From NCBI GenBank assembly GCA_036244855.1, contig BQKZ01000346.1, positions 1 through 64,000 on the forward strand: a DNA stretch of 64,000 bases. The letters are read 5' to 3'. This DNA comes from Temnopleurus reevesii (lineage: Eukaryota > Echinodermata > Echinoidea > Temnopleuroida > Temnopleuridae). The position numbers and the translations under genes are program-made. Below the pieces are notes generated by a model that made no database searches, was not told the DNA's origin, and saw only the letters and a list, made by a program, of their open reading frames with translations. Below, piece after piece: positions 38,113-53,900 of the stretch; the stretch's first letter is position 1, and each line of letters starts with the position of its first letter.

Positions 38113-41100
38113 CTGTTAAGTAATGTGACACAATACAATGAGTTAATTTTACCCTTAGTATGTACAATTAGACCAAGAAAATGCACAAATCTTAGTATTG
38201 TATTTGTCAAGGAATAAGAAGAGCAATAATTGAAGAGAGTTCATCAGCCGTCTCACGATGTGCAAATGTAGAGCAATGATTATATTTTTCAAGGTGTTAA
38301 ATGATCATATCATTCTAAAGTATATCTATTATACATAATACTAGAAAACCCATTAAATATTTGTGTAAAATGTAACAGTATCCACAATAAAATAAATATA
38401 ACAGTGGCGAGAGTAGGAGCTTGGTGATACACATCAAAGCCTTAATTTGAACATCTTAAAATGCCATCATAGTTTACCAATTTAATCAATCGCAAACATC
38501 ATACATTTCAATTTTACACAGACCCTAGCATAGGTACAGATTATCTGAAAAAATCCCTCATCACAAGTACATAACATTCACAATGGTATTTGATATTATG
38601 AATTTTTACTTGTGATCCAAACAGATAAACAGCATCAATTAAAACAGTGTTGCTAAAAAGTTGCAATTTGTTGTAAATCAGTTGCTAACATAAACACGCA
38701 TTTTCATTCAAACACATTCTGCTATTCTATATAGATGCGTATGACACAACAATTTTGATTGACATATGTCAATCAACTGCAGCCTGCATTCAACTGAAAC
38801 TTTCTAGCAACATCCCCTTAGTAGTCTACATACCCTGCAGTAGTTGCCCTCGCTGCTGCAGCTGCTACTGCTGCTTGTCTTCCAGCCAGCGTGTTGGTTG
38901 TATCATCAGCATAGTGTTTGATGGAATAGATTGGTGTACTGGTACGTACAGCTAGAGGACTGGACAAGTCACTGGATACCTCTCCCATTGCTCCTAACAG
39001 CAGCACAGATCTTGGCTCGATGACACTCTCATCAAACGGCTGAAAGAAATGAGATATTATATAAAATAAATCTTTATTATTATTACGTAATTTTCATTCT
39101 TATTTGGGTCATTCAATTAAATTATGCACACCGGAAATCTTTCGTCCAACACTAATTTATCTTTTATCTACTCAATATGTACAGATGAATGCTATAAGAG
39201 ACACCTAAATGATGACACTCTTTTATACTTAATGACAATAACAATGATCTATTCATAACATTTGAGACAATCTGTTAACTATGATTATCTCCTTCCAACA
39301 TCTTGGGAAAAGACTAAACATAGAATTTGTGATTAGAAATGTTAATTCATTTTAGTAAAATAATGAGCCATGTGTGTGTCTCTCTCTCATTATGTATCAT
39401 ATCTTTATGTTTACATGAGTGTACATGTGTGTGGTAGTGGAGGCATAACAAGACACCATGTCTTACCCTATCCAGCTGAAACTGACTTGGATCCACCTTG
39501 GTCTCCAGAAGTTCTAGATTGTCATTACATCTCTGTAGTAGTGAGGAGCTCTTCTTAGCCACATGGTGAAGAGTTTGTCTGGTAGCCTTACAGTCAGTTG
39601 AGTCTACATCAATCAAGAGCTGGTCTGCTGTGTCCTTTAAGGAACTCACACGAGGGATCATCTCCTCTAGTTCTCTCTTGAAAGACTATAAAAAAAAAAC
39701 AAATAAAGTATGAATATTGAATGAATGTATTACTATACTGGGTTCCAATTGATGAACAGATCAAAATGCTCATCCAGATTTCTTAAACATTAGTCTGTCA
39801 AAACAGACACAATTTCAACACTTGAATACTTGAATTCCATGAAGCTTTGAATAAGTTTCATTTGGGAAGTCAATAGGGGTGTGGATATTTAAAGTGTAAG
39901 AGGCATTTGTATTTGTTTCAGTCAAAGCTAATGAAAGAAATGCAGTCAAGTGTCAAAATATGGCTGTTTGCATTGACTGTATTTTGAGAGATCAGGGGAA
40001 TTTATTTGATTTGATTAGCAATGGGAACCAAGTACACATTGTAAGAAATACAGATGACCTGCTTAGACTTCCTATATAAGAAGTAAAAGATAAGATGAAA
40101 TTTAACAGGTATCAAGTAAGCTTGGGAACATTTTGGTGGCAGCGGTGGGATATGAAAGTGTAGTATTGAAGTTCAATGATCACCTGACATGAGGGATCAA
40201 AATATGGCTGTTTTTGCACAGTTCTATTTAAGAGATCATGGCAATTGATTTGATCTCATTAGCAGGGAGATTCCATCAACAATAATGGGTATGCTTTAAT
40301 GAATTCACAAAATTCTGGCTCTTATTCTAAGGAATATGTCAAAACAGAGTATAATATGAAAAAATTTACACCAATCAAATCGTGCTCTAGAATGAGATAA
40401 TGAATTTCAATATCTTTATCCAACATCTCGTATGGCTACTTGGTATGTTAAAGAGTTCAATTTATTTGAACCTTCACAACAGTACAATGTACAATCCCAT
40501 TTTCTTTGCCGAATAAAGGCAAACCAAACTATGATTTAACAAAATATTAAGCTCATGTTTTACTGGAGTTAGGAATTATTCTAGAATGATACCACTGCAA
40601 GATATAAACTGAACAAGGAATAAAATTGAATTGTTGTTGCTTTTTTGATGGCACTTATCAATACGGCTGAATTAATTATATAAGTACGGATATTCAAGCA
40701 GCACACTTCAATCTTACTTGTATGGTTGTACTATTACTTTGTCAACACGCCTCTACATATATGTAATGATCAAAACATTAACTTACAGCAAAGATTTTGT
40801 ACTGATTGTTGAGTGTATCAGGGTCGGCATTCAGGTCGATGGGTTCATTCTCTGACATTGTCACCTCAATCTCATCTAGTCTAGCCTCAAGATCCTTGGT
40901 GGTTTGATGAAACTCTTCACATTGAACAATAGCCCTCTGAAAGCAACAAATGTATATTGGTTAATTCAACTATATTTTTTGTTCATGTAAAGACCATTCA
41001 TGAATACTTTTCATCATAACAATAAAGGCTAGTGTCTTGCATGTTTCAAATGTGATAATCACAAATATCATATTACATGAAAAATTAAATTTAAAGATAT

Positions 41101-41967
41101 TGATATGTCTCATGCCTGTTACATCCAATCTGGATACATGACTAAATCAAAGATACAACATAATCTAACTACCAACTATATCAACATATGTTAATGTGAC
41201 TGAATGAATATCTAGAATATGAATGAATGAGTTTGAAGTATGTACCTGCAGTTTCTTCTGCCAGTCAGCAGCCTTGGCACACACCTCCTCCCATCGTCTA
41301 TTCATGACCTGAAGCCTGAAGCTGAGCTCGCGACCCAGGGATGTGTCTGGATCTACAAAATGCTGGCTACACAGGTTAATGGAGTAAGCAATGGTACGTC
41401 TGGCATTCAAACCTAACATGAAGTCCTGTGGATGAAAAACAAAGCACAGAACAATACTAAATCGAGATTTCATAACTATTAAGAAATCAGTATACATTGT
41501 TTCCAGTTCTAGGTTTTACAATTTAAATTACTAAAATATTCTAGAATAAAATATAAATATTATTCAACAACTGAATGTTTTTATTTGATCAAGTGAAGAG
41601 GTCATAGAATGAACAGAAGAAAATTGAATGACATTTCGTTCTGATTAGGATTGAAAAATCAGTTGAAAGCAGTGATCTCTGTTTCATCCCATTATATACT
41701 TCATCCAGCAGCATTTTGTGTTCAGAAAATTCAGAAATCAATCTAACACCTTTAATATTTTCACTCTTTAAAAACATTTCAAGGCACTGGGGTTAGCAGC
41801 TCAATGCAAAAACTTGATAAATAGTTAATCAATGGACAGTAATGGCATCCTAAATAAAGAACAAAAATTATAAACTGGTCAAAAGGGATAGCTATTATAG
41901 GATAAGGCAGCTAGATGGAGAGACATAGAGATAGGGGGACAGCAAGAGAAAGAAAAGAGAGGAGAGA

Positions 41968-41998
<31 letters not shown>

Positions 41999-44900
41999 TG
42001 AGAGATGCAGGGTAGCATAAGAATCTAAATGAAGATGATGATAGTGATGGCAATAACATTGTATGATGAGGAGGATGAGCGGAAGTGGAATGGGAGGTAA
42101 CAAGAACCTTACCCTGAACATTCTAATCATATCTTCCAGGTCTCCTATATCACCACCATTAGCCTGTGAGTTGAGTATCGTTTCAGCTTGGTCTAGCCAT
42201 GTTGTAAGATTGTTAAGATCATTGTCATACTGCTGCCATGTCTGGTAGTTATGTCTCAAGCAAGCCCCTTTCTCCATTAGGTCTCCTTGCAACACCTCCC
42301 ATCGACTTATTAGGCCTGGGTAAAAAGATGATGACATCATGAATATAGATAATTTAGTTGAATTGTTATATCTCCTACAATCACCATTAGTCTGACAAAG
42401 AATATAGATAATAACCAGAATATAACCACTTTCAATTGGTTTGAGACGATGTAGTCTAAAGACGCAATTCATTGATGATGGTGGTATTGAACAAAAGTCA
42501 CTATTTACCCATTAGAACAATATTCGCATGAACATCACCTTGAAAGCACACCTTGTAAATCTATTATAATGCATGTTCCACTTCGCAACTTATTTGCCTT
42601 TGATTGTAACTGTCTTGCAAGTAGAACTGGGGAGTGTTGGAGTGATCATATATATATGTGGAGTGATCATACACATTGACTACTACATTACTTGAGGATA
42701 GTCATCATAAAGGTTGCCTACTGAAGTATCTACAATAGAAAGTCATCATACAGGTTGACTACTTCATAATCTACTGTATATAGCGATCATTCAGGTTGAC
42801 TATCTAATTGTCTACAGTAGATAGTCATCTTACATGTTGACTACTTCATTATCTACAGTAGATAGTCATCATACAGGTTGACTACTTCATTATCTACAGT
42901 AGATAGTCATCATACAGGTTGACTACTTCATTATCTACAGTAGATAGTCATCATACAGGTTGACTACTTCATTATCTACAGTAGATAGTCATCATACAGG
43001 TTGACTACTTAACTACATACAGCAAATGGTCATCATACAAATTAGTTTTAACTTTAATATCTACAATAATATACATTCATTAAACAGATTGACTACTTCA
43101 CTATCTACTGTCGATAGTCATTCATGTTCCTCCTCCCTCAATCTTACCAATTCTATCCCAGTGCCCCTCAATGCATTTGCATAAATATTGTGATTATGTC
43201 TCTATATGGTAAACCTTTAAAATCTATTGTGCTTTTATTATGAATTGGCTTATCATTCTCCTACTATGTATCCTTAAATTTTAATCATGTTTGTAACCTA
43301 TGATCAACCACCTGGTTTGGCGGATGTGGTTTTTTTTTGCATTTGATATATCCTTCATGAAGACATGATGAAAAATATTGACTTCTTTACTTTAATCATC
43401 ATACAGGTTGATAACTAATTTCAAAGCATTGAAATACATGAAATCACAGACCTTCACAAAAGAAATGATGCACTTAAAATTGTGGTTACTTTACACAAAA
43501 AGTAACATTCTATGGCATTGATATGAATGTGAGAAATTGTCAGTTGTGCACCTATGACGTCATCAGTTGCCAATTTGTCTAAATATATAAACATTCATAA
43601 ATTTCTTAATAGTTGTCCAATTTTTCTCAAACTGTTTTTGTTCTGTTCATCTGATTTTTCTGCTTCTGTTGAAGAAATATTATTTTTAGATAGACTCTCC
43701 TTTCAACTGCCAATGAAGAATATATTCTTTACCTGATGCTTGATGTGCTAGCCCTGGGTGATCAGTTAGCTGTGGGGCCATCCTTTTCACTGCTGTTACA
43801 CAACTCTTACAGTTTTCAGCTACAGTATCCTGTAAAGGGCAATCACAATCAGTGACATTCAGGATAATAATTCACAACTATTTCACAAATTGTAGCAAAC
43901 CAACATGAGTGGATAAATGCAACATGATTAAAACTGGCTGTAGACATTTCATGATCAAGTGAGCTGCTTTACACGCACTGCTCATAAACACCATCCTGTA
44001 ACTGTGCATATATATGATTCTCCCTTTGCAGCACAACAGTTACATACTTTCAATACAATTAATCAATGTGTTGACGGAATTCTTGATAGTATAGGCACAG
44101 AAAAACTTTGCATAGAAACATGTACACTTCAATAACCAAACAAAATTCAATATCACACTTGTGTAACTACATCTGGCAAACTTACAAATGTCATTTTGAA
44201 TTCTTCCACATCAGGTCCAATAGGTGTTTTATATGCGGCCAAGCTTTCTGCTTCTTCAAGCTGTGTTGTACAGCTATCAATCAACTGCTGGGCATATAAT
44301 ACATCTATAGGCTCACCACCACGCTGTTTGTTCTTACCCCACCTGATCAAACACAAACATACAAAGTGAAACATGTTATTGCTCATTAACAACTACACAT
44401 AAAAATTCTTGTACATGTTTGAAAAGAAATTTAAAAAAAATTTAAAACAGAAAAATTGACAATAATTCTTCAGTATGTGGAATAATATGACCCAAAATAT
44501 GAAGGCCTGTAATCTTTTCATATTTGTTGTAATGGAGTATACATTAACAGTTTCCGAAATCTAACCTGGTTATGAAAACAAAAATTTTGATAAATATTTA
44601 TCATCTGCCTTTCATGAAATATAATTCAAAGAGTGAACAAATGTATTAAGTTCTGCTCCAATGGTTGGGGATGGGGGAAGGGATGTTGCATGACATTAGC
44701 AAAACATCCTCCAAAAAGAACAAGTGATATTATATTTACCTAACATCTGGTTCTCCATCAGCATTAGTTGTCATGTACATATCCCAGTCCAGTGACGACA
44801 CACCACTGGCTGGAGTAATCCTGCCTGACACGTATTCACTAGGTCCGGGTGATGCTGAGCGTGTCACTGAGCTATCCCGTGATCGTTCCCTTCCATCGTA

Positions 44901-47900
44901 CATTCGTCGGTGAGATCGATTCGGTGATAGGTGGGTTGGAAGGATTTCATCGTTATCGCTCTCACTCATCATATCACCATCATGCTCCTCATCTCCTGAT
45001 GAGTCACTACTTGAAAACTGGAATGAAATAAATAAAATTTAATCAAGTCAGTAAAATAAAATCTGTGGTAGTATTGGGATTAGTTCACAGATAAAATGCT
45101 ATCATAGATAAATAGATAGACCAGGGTTGTGTTTCATTAAGCTGTGTGTAGATCTACGCACAACTGTACAAACAACTGGTGATCCTTTCTTCTGTGCTAT
45201 TCAGCGGCAGAAGTTATCATTGAGTGCGAGAAAGGATCACCAGACAATCGTACAGTTGTGCGTAGATCTAGGCACAGCTTTATGAAACACAACCTAGAGT
45301 ATACACATGAAATTGAGAGTTATCAACTGCTCGGTGCTTTGGAACAAATAACAGCACTTGGATGGGAGACAAGTGTCATAACCACTAGACCACCAGAATG
45401 CTTAAGTGAATGGATTCTTATTGTGATATACAAATGAATCTATCTAATTATGTTTACCTCCTCAACTAATCTTCTCATTAATGAAGATATGTTGGACTAA
45501 CAATCAACTTATCAAATAATACAGTTTCTGATGACATCATGGTTCCAAAACTGCTGTGTGAGCTGTATCACAATCCACAAATGTCTTGTATTGCACTGAG
45601 ACTTAGAATATCATAATTGCTTTATCAATCACATAACAAAATAGGACAACACTAAATACATATAACTACAAAGAGAAAGATACACATTCAAAGGGATTTT
45701 TATACAATAAAATAAAATGCTCTTGATAAATTTATAGCCTGAGTACATTAAATGTTCATCAAAATGAACACTGGCTTGTTTCTGAACAAGGCTTTGTAAT
45801 ATAGATGATATAGCTTTTATTTTGAATAAAATCCATTTACTAAATAATAATTAACGAAAGAATGGTGTGGCCAGCAACTCAAAACCACAAAGCAACTCCT
45901 CTCATATAGTGTTTTCACTCTAGTAAGTACTATTTCGAATTTAGCAGCTTATGTAAAGTATCAAATCTCCTCAGAAAACAAGAAAAAGGCAATAAAAACA
46001 GGATGTATGCAAATAAATTATCTAAAGCAATAAATAAACAAAAATAATAAATACACATATATCAATCACATTTGTAAAAACATAAAAAACATTAAAAAAG
46101 TCTAAGCACATAAATCTCCTTGCAGAAAAATAAACAGATAAACCGGCAACAACTGAATCAAGGAGGATAATCAAACATCAAGAGGACAAAATCACTCTCA
46201 TACCTTGGTTTTACCAACCATGAAATAATCAAATGGTAATGAGGCTGAATCACCCTACAAACCAGGTAGCAATTGGTTTAAAAAGAACAAAATAATGAAA
46301 TATGAATTACTTGGGAATGTGAAATACTGTGACTGAATATCATAGGCGCATAATGCTCAGTTAATGTGTCTGTAGCAAGCTCTTATATTATATTTATATA
46401 ACATATCATTATAGTTTTACTACTATACTTAAAGTTATACATTGAATGAATTGATGTTTTAGAAAAAAAAAGAATATGATGTGTTTGTAGCTTACAAAGT
46501 GGATCTTTGAAAATGATAGAATGGTTAATGTGTCTTTTTAATAGTTAATAAAAAAGACATTCTAGTCTACATTCAAAGACAGACGACCAATAATATGCAT
46601 AATTGTGAGGTGTAAGCATATGAATTAAGTTTTGGAAATGTGTACAACTTAAGTCATAATCTCATTGAGTAGTACAGTATCACACATACATAAGTTTCAA
46701 AATGTTAATAAAATGCTTTCTGCTTTTGACGAATACAAACAAATATCTCCTTATGAAAAAATAATAAAAAATCAGTTCCATATATCTATTTATTGCTCCT
46801 AAAGAAAATTTGTAAAAATGTGAATCTGAAATATACATTTTCATTAAAAATTGTTGAATGGTTTCAGATCTTCAAGTAAAACAATATATGTTAGTCCATG
46901 TCACAATCTGATTTAAAAAGGAAAGAAATCTCACAAACATACAAAATAAAGCATGTTATATTGTATGTATCCTTCATATTGTATTACCTCTGTAGCTGTA
47001 ATCCTCTCCAACTTACTCTGAAATTTGCTGACCCTAGCAAAGACTTCATCAGCATAGCCTCTAAGATCATCCATCTCCTCTTGTATGTGAGCAGCATCGT
47101 TCGGATCGCATCTCTGCATCAGACTGTGAGCGTAGCCATCAATCTCCTCAAGACGAGACTGATTCAGCTCAATCTCATGTTGGAATGCCTGCGGTTAGGA
47201 TCAAATTATATCAATTTTGATAGAGATACTGGTATACATAATGCATTTATTATTTGCCGTCAAATCCACTTTCAATCATGTATTCATCCTGAAAGTTAGC
47301 ATAACATCAAATTAGTTTGAATTTTAAAGAAATTTTAATACCTTGTATCAAGGCAAAATATTCAAGCTACTTTCCTGCAAAAACATTTAAAAAGCATTAT
47401 TCAATCATAACACATACATGTATCCTATCTCCTGGAAAACAAAATCATTAAGGACATTGACAGCTGAAAATGCGGAGTTTTTACTGAAGTTTTCATATTC
47501 GAACAAAATCTGATTTCCATTCATTCTATTCATATTTACATTGATCAAATTCATGAGCAAAGATTTTTTGTTGAAGTAATTTGTGGAGCATCTTACAATT
47601 TCCCTCTAGATTTTTAATGTAGGGATCACACTCCTATACAACTAGTAAAGAAAAAAGATTGATGACATAACTAGATTTTTAGTTCATGAATAATTATCTT
47701 TTGTTGATCTATTTCATATTCTGAGACTTACCTTCATTTGTTTGGTCTTAGTTGATATATCAGATTGTGAGAAGTGTTCAATGTTTGTCAGCTGAAGATC
47801 CATCTCAGTCAACCATACCACCATGCTCTCTCTCGTTCCTTCAAACTCATCTCTGAAACCTTGCTGAGAACGTAGACGACGTAACACACTGCAGCATCTT

Positions 47901-50900
47901 CTAGCTAATGCATCCCATCTAAAGAAAAATAAAGACAAAATTATGAAATCTATCAAACTCCTTTTTCTGATTACATGCTTACAGATGATTATGAGTTCTT
48001 AAAGAAGTCATATTTGGATAGAAAACAAATTGGGAACAAATCTGCATTGTTTATCTAAACAGATAAAGTTTTAACCAAATTAAGGTTACACTGGTTAAAA
48101 AAAATCTAATTTAATCTTGATATGCTTTTCTTCTGGGCTTAAATGGGTTATACAATGTCATACAGGCGAGATAAACTTGTTCACTAGATGAATATTTGTT
48201 TCAGGTCATATTATAATAGATTCGTACAATAAGCAATAAATTACTGCGGTTATATTTACCCCATTCCCAATTAAATGAATGATAAAAACTGTTCATTGTA
48301 CTTTTGTAAACCAATTATTCAGACATAGCCTCTGGTCAGTGTATGTAATTACAATTTTTCATTCATCACACCCCGTTCTTTTCAGCAGCCATCCTCGTAA
48401 TGGCCAGCAGAATTAATTATCATATTATCTACATTCTTACCTATCATTGGACGTATGTACAAGGCCTCTGAGTTGATTAGCAGCATCTGTCCTGCCTTCT
48501 CTTGCTAAACGACGGTACTGTTTGTTCAACATCTCTAGCTGAGCAAGGTTCTCATGAACCTTACGTTGGAATGCCTGATAAAAACACAATTGTCAAATAA
48601 ACTTTGTTTGTATGAGCTTGCTGGTGATGCCTGCAATAAAAAACAAACGAGGCCTATAGTCGAAGTTGTATTACTTGGATTTACTTATGAAGACAATGCA
48701 CTGGTAATGGTACATTGCATGCAACAGGATTTAAACTATCATCAGGATAGGGAATATTTTCCAGAAATATGTTTTCAGAAGGAAACTTTGCGAATTTTTA
48801 TTGGCAATAATAACTAAATGCAACCAGTAAAAGAATGAATTAGTGTATGAATAACCATGGTTAATTTTGAAAATAAGTTCAAGAGACATTGGATATCTGA
48901 AAAAGCAATATGCTAAATGACTATTACTTTTTATGACTCTCTTCCAATTCAGAACCAAATTGACTTACTTCATATTTCTTGATTTCTTCTTTAATGATGA
49001 GGTATGGTGTTGAGGATGTGTTTGGGGACGAGATGTCTTGCTCACTTTTCTCTAACCAGTCTGAAAATCTCTCGTAATCTTCTTTGAACTTCTGCCACAG
49101 ACGCCATGTCTCTTCAATTCTGTATAGATATGAAACATTACAAGGAATATAAGATAATTTTAAAATCCTATATAATGAAATTAAACATTTTCTTTTACAA
49201 GCTATATAACTCACTGATGACATGTGTAATGGGGAGCAACAGTGACCCATATAGATATGTAAAACATTAAAATTTGTCATTCATGTAATGAGGAAATAAA
49301 AAACTATCTTACTTGTATACAGTAATTAATTTGAGATTCGATACTTTATAGCCAGAATCAAAGCATTCTTAGACTCAAACTCTTAGTTAAAAATATTGTC
49401 AACTAAAGAAGTATTTTGCTCTCTATCCATGTTAGGTACTCTGACCCACCTCATCTTCCTTTCAGCCGAGAGAGTGCAGATGTTATGCCACCTCTGGTCT
49501 AAGGTCTGTGTAGCTGTTCTGATTGCTTCACAGTCTGCATCCGTTGAGCAAGCATCTTGATCATGTAAGAGCACTTCACAGAGGTTTAGTACTGATGCTA
49601 CCCCACTACTGTGACGGGTTATGTCTTTATGAAGCTCCTACAAAGAAAAAACAGTATTTTTGTGAAATGCAGGAATAAAATATACCATATTAGAATATCA
49701 ATTATTACCTTATTAATTTTTCAAAAATGCGATTTAGAAAATACTAGAATACAGAAAAAAACATCCATAATAAGGTGAATTTTTACCACCATCATTATAG
49801 AGAAAATTGATGTGTCGCAAATGGTGAATATAAAATTAACCACATGGGGTGGTTTCAGTGTTGACATGTAGCCTATTTTTCCTAATTCCATGTCACTTTG
49901 AAAATCACAACCTTTTGAGTCACAATATATATTCTTTTGACATGATCACAAAAAACAGTCCTTCAGGTATAAAATTCCATTTACCATCTTAAAAGCCCAT
50001 CAGCCATGATACAGGGGGTTACCTCGGTTCATAAAACATAAGCCCAATAATCAGAGAATGGTTGGATAAAATCTTGCTATATCCCCCTTCTCCCTACTTC
50101 TTCCTTCCTAATTCTGTACTGTTTCATTTCTTTCTATTCAATGAAAAAATACATATACATAAAAATCTTGATTCGGTTATATTTTGTGATGATTTGTTTT
50201 TAAAATGCAAGGTATCCTCCTCTAAAAAAGCCAACAAACATTATAGTTTACCATTCTTTGTGTTTTCGTACCCGTTAGTTGGCCTCTTGACAGTAAGCAA
50301 TGAATGAAAGCACAATAGATGAAAGCCATAACAATCTGACAAGCTTCAATGACCACGTCTTTTGTCAAACAGCATTCCGCTGGGAAAGAGCCATTCAAAA
50401 CAGCTCAAATCTGAGAAAACCTTTCAATACCTGTACCCCAAAAGTCCTAAGGCTGGGAATGAATGGAGGACGTTTCTAAAGAGTCAGATTGTATTTCACA
50501 CAAGTGACCCATATTCAGATAAATCACAATTGTGTGCATCAATGAAATAAAAAATGAAAAAGGTTTGATTTATGTTTGTAACAAAATTCAAAGAACCAAA
50601 ATCAATTGGTGGTTAAGAATTGTATCAAGTGAAAAGAAGTTTGGTATTTTGTTAAATTTATCATGTAATATAGCACTAAAATGACTGGAATGTCATAAGT
50701 TTGGGATTTTTTACATCCAACACTGTAACAGAAGAACCAATAAAATGTTTTTAAAAAAATCCTATGATTTGAAATTATATTACAATGATCATGGGCGATT
50801 GGGAGAATATTTACTTTTCATTGGGGAATATTGCAATTATTGAATAATTTGTTGTATCAAAAAGATCTTTCAACCAATGAAACCAATATATATAATGCTT

Positions 50901-53900
50901 ACGATCACAAATATTAAAAAAAATGTATCTCAATTGATTATCAAAATAAATAAAACATTTGTAATTGGATTATTTACTTATTTACTTTAAGACGGTGTCA
51001 AGAACACCAAATGGACTGGTGGATATGTGCACTATACAAGAAGCCACTATCATTATAATTATTCTTGAAATTTATTCCTGAAATTTATTTGATGTGACCT
51101 AAGCTTTCAATTCTGATCATTGTAAATTCAACTCACCTCGTGAAACTTCTGCTTGGTTTCTATCTCCAACATGTTGCATGTCTCATATGTGAGAGGTGAG
51201 TTGAGTTCTCTTTCTACCCTGCTCAACCATTCTCTCAGATTACTCATGTCTTGTTCCAACTGCTGCACGGCAGTCAATGTGTCTTTCAACTTCTTCACTC
51301 TGAAATGAAAAAGAAAACAAGTTTTAATGGAAATATACTGGGTCTGTAGATTGATTTAAATAATACTTGGTGGTTGAGTTCAGCACGTTCCTTTGAATAA
51401 AAGTTAAAAGAATATTATATAACTTGAAGAGAAATTTTATTCAAATCAGGAAATTATCCGTCTAAAAGTGAAATGTGTATCGCATCAGCTTGTGCTCAGC
51501 AATGTTAGGAAAGTAAAATTTAATGTGCAGCATAAAAACTGAAGGTTGTCTGAAGCAGCGACAATGCTCTGTGCATTCTGACTTTATGAGAACCTGTAGC
51601 CTCCAGAAAAACATTGTCTACTGCAATAAAATTTCAAACTTCATGCATGCACTGGTGTCACACACTCATAACAGTCTTTACAATAGATTTTATGTTGTCC
51701 CTTTCCTATGCTTTCAGCATTAATGATGCCATCAACCATGTACCTACCTAGGTTTTAGCAAAGTGAAGATATTCACTTCTTCATCCAGTGCACCTGTTGC
51801 TGAATTACTCAAATTGATTCTATATCTTGGTGTAACAGGTGAAGTCGGGGGAGAAGAGAGTGACACAGCCAAGAAGTCTTTCGTTGGGGTTTTCAGTTCA
51901 TCCATGTTTGAAAATCTTGAAAGTATTCCACTTTATATACATCCATCAAAGCATAGACAACTCACTATCACATTGCATTAGCATTTAAACATATCACACA
52001 TTCTTATGTGCATCCTATCAATGTTCTTGGATTTCTTCAATTTTATAACAGTGTCTCTACTTAGTATCAGCAATCACCTCCTGATAGGAAAAATGCACAT
52101 AGAACAGTCCACATGGTAAAGCACATTCAAACGAAACTGTTTGGCATCAATGTCACACTTTCAACAGGTCAACCAACTATGTTCTCCAAATAGCCAAGAT
52201 GTAAGCAATATAAAGATGTAGAGCAACTAGTTCAATTGGAAACTTGATGATGTAGTGAATCCAAACACCAAAACACCGATCACAAAATAATCTTTCAAGC
52301 ACCTAATATAGAAACATCAACCCGCATATGAAGAGCAAAGTATCTGAAGACACAGAACAAGACTGAAACACCAGTGTACTGCCTTGGGAAGAAACCTGCA
52401 CAATTGTATTGAACAGGCCACAAACCCAAAGCTTATAGCCCTATGAAAAGTGAACAAAATGAGACCTACTCAAATGCACCGCTCGCTGGTTATCAGTTTG
52501 TGTAGGCTACACTCATAATGCAGTGAGCTGTGTGTATACAATGTAGTGAACTAAATCAAGAATGACTGAGTATCTGAACTCCACTGAACCTAAACTCCCT
52601 AGGTCTCTGGTGGATGTCGATATGTTATACACAAAATATAATTCATCTTTCACTGGTAGCACTGTGGTAAATGATCCATATCCTCTTCAAGTTAATTTGC
52701 TCTCATGCAATCTTCTACCAGCCAGTCAAGGCTGTAGCATGATCTGGTGATGATATCAATAATGTAACATTTGGTAAAATCATCAGTCACTATCATATCT
52801 CCCCAGCTGGACAAACCGCTTAATTTATACTGTGAATGGTGTTACAAATATGTATGGCTATATGTATAAACATCTGGAACATTACGGAATTTAGATGATA
52901 GCTAGCATATGTCTCAAATGAAAAAAAAATTAATATGGGAAGATAACATTTGCATGAAAATCAGAAAAATTGTATGGTTTTATAAAACTTTAATGCTCAT
53001 AAAATTTATCAAAGTCAGTTCACATCTAATAATTGTGACCAATGCAATTGAAATGATATTTTGATTAAATAATATCGAAACTAAACAATCTACATGATAC
53101 AACTGATTAAATATCAAACTCTTGATATATCTAAAAAAATAGCTAGGATGGTGTAAGATAAAGCATTAAAAATGCATCATTGCCAGATTTTCAAATACTA
53201 TGTAGCGTGTATATATACTCCCTCTGAATCTAGTATGAAACAAACATGCTATATGCCTGATAAGGATCAAAAGTCAGCTTTCCAAATAAATGCAAATCCC
53301 AATGGCAAGCAGACTTCTATTGGCATCTGAAACTCATTCTACTGCAGAAAAAAAATTGGTAAGAGAGCAAATAGGACAGAGGCCATAAAAGTACAAAAGT
53401 TCACTTTAATTTGACCAGTTTCAGAGTTAACTAATTGTGAACAACCCCCATAAATTTAACTAGCTGGTGGTGCCAGCAACATTCTAATAATTAATGTTCA
53501 TGCAAATACAGGGAGGAGGGGGGGGGAGAAAGTAAAACAATAAAAGCTTCAGTGCAAAAATTGTCCTTTCCAAACTGAAAATATAAATGGGACCATATTA
53601 GAGGTCTCCAAATCCTGAAAGTTTATCACCCAGGTGCATCTTAGACCTTGGAACTGAATAACCTCCTGACTCCAATTCTTTGATATACCCCTGACAATTT
53701 ATCCAGAAAACATTGATGTTACTGAAACAAAAACAACAACAAGGTTGAACATAAAGTTACATCTGTGATAAATTCTCCACACTATCAAAGGAAGGGTGCA
53801 ACCACAAGCAAATATGAAATGTTCAAAACAGAGAACCACATTTATAACACTCCATTCTTCAACCTTATCACAAATTAATCAGTAAAATATGGTCCAGTTG

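Noticed and set aside
42650..43125. CRISPR-like regular spacing
   Set aside because: The whole 41-bp unit is repeated with no unique spacers, in a eukaryotic intron. It is a minisatellite.
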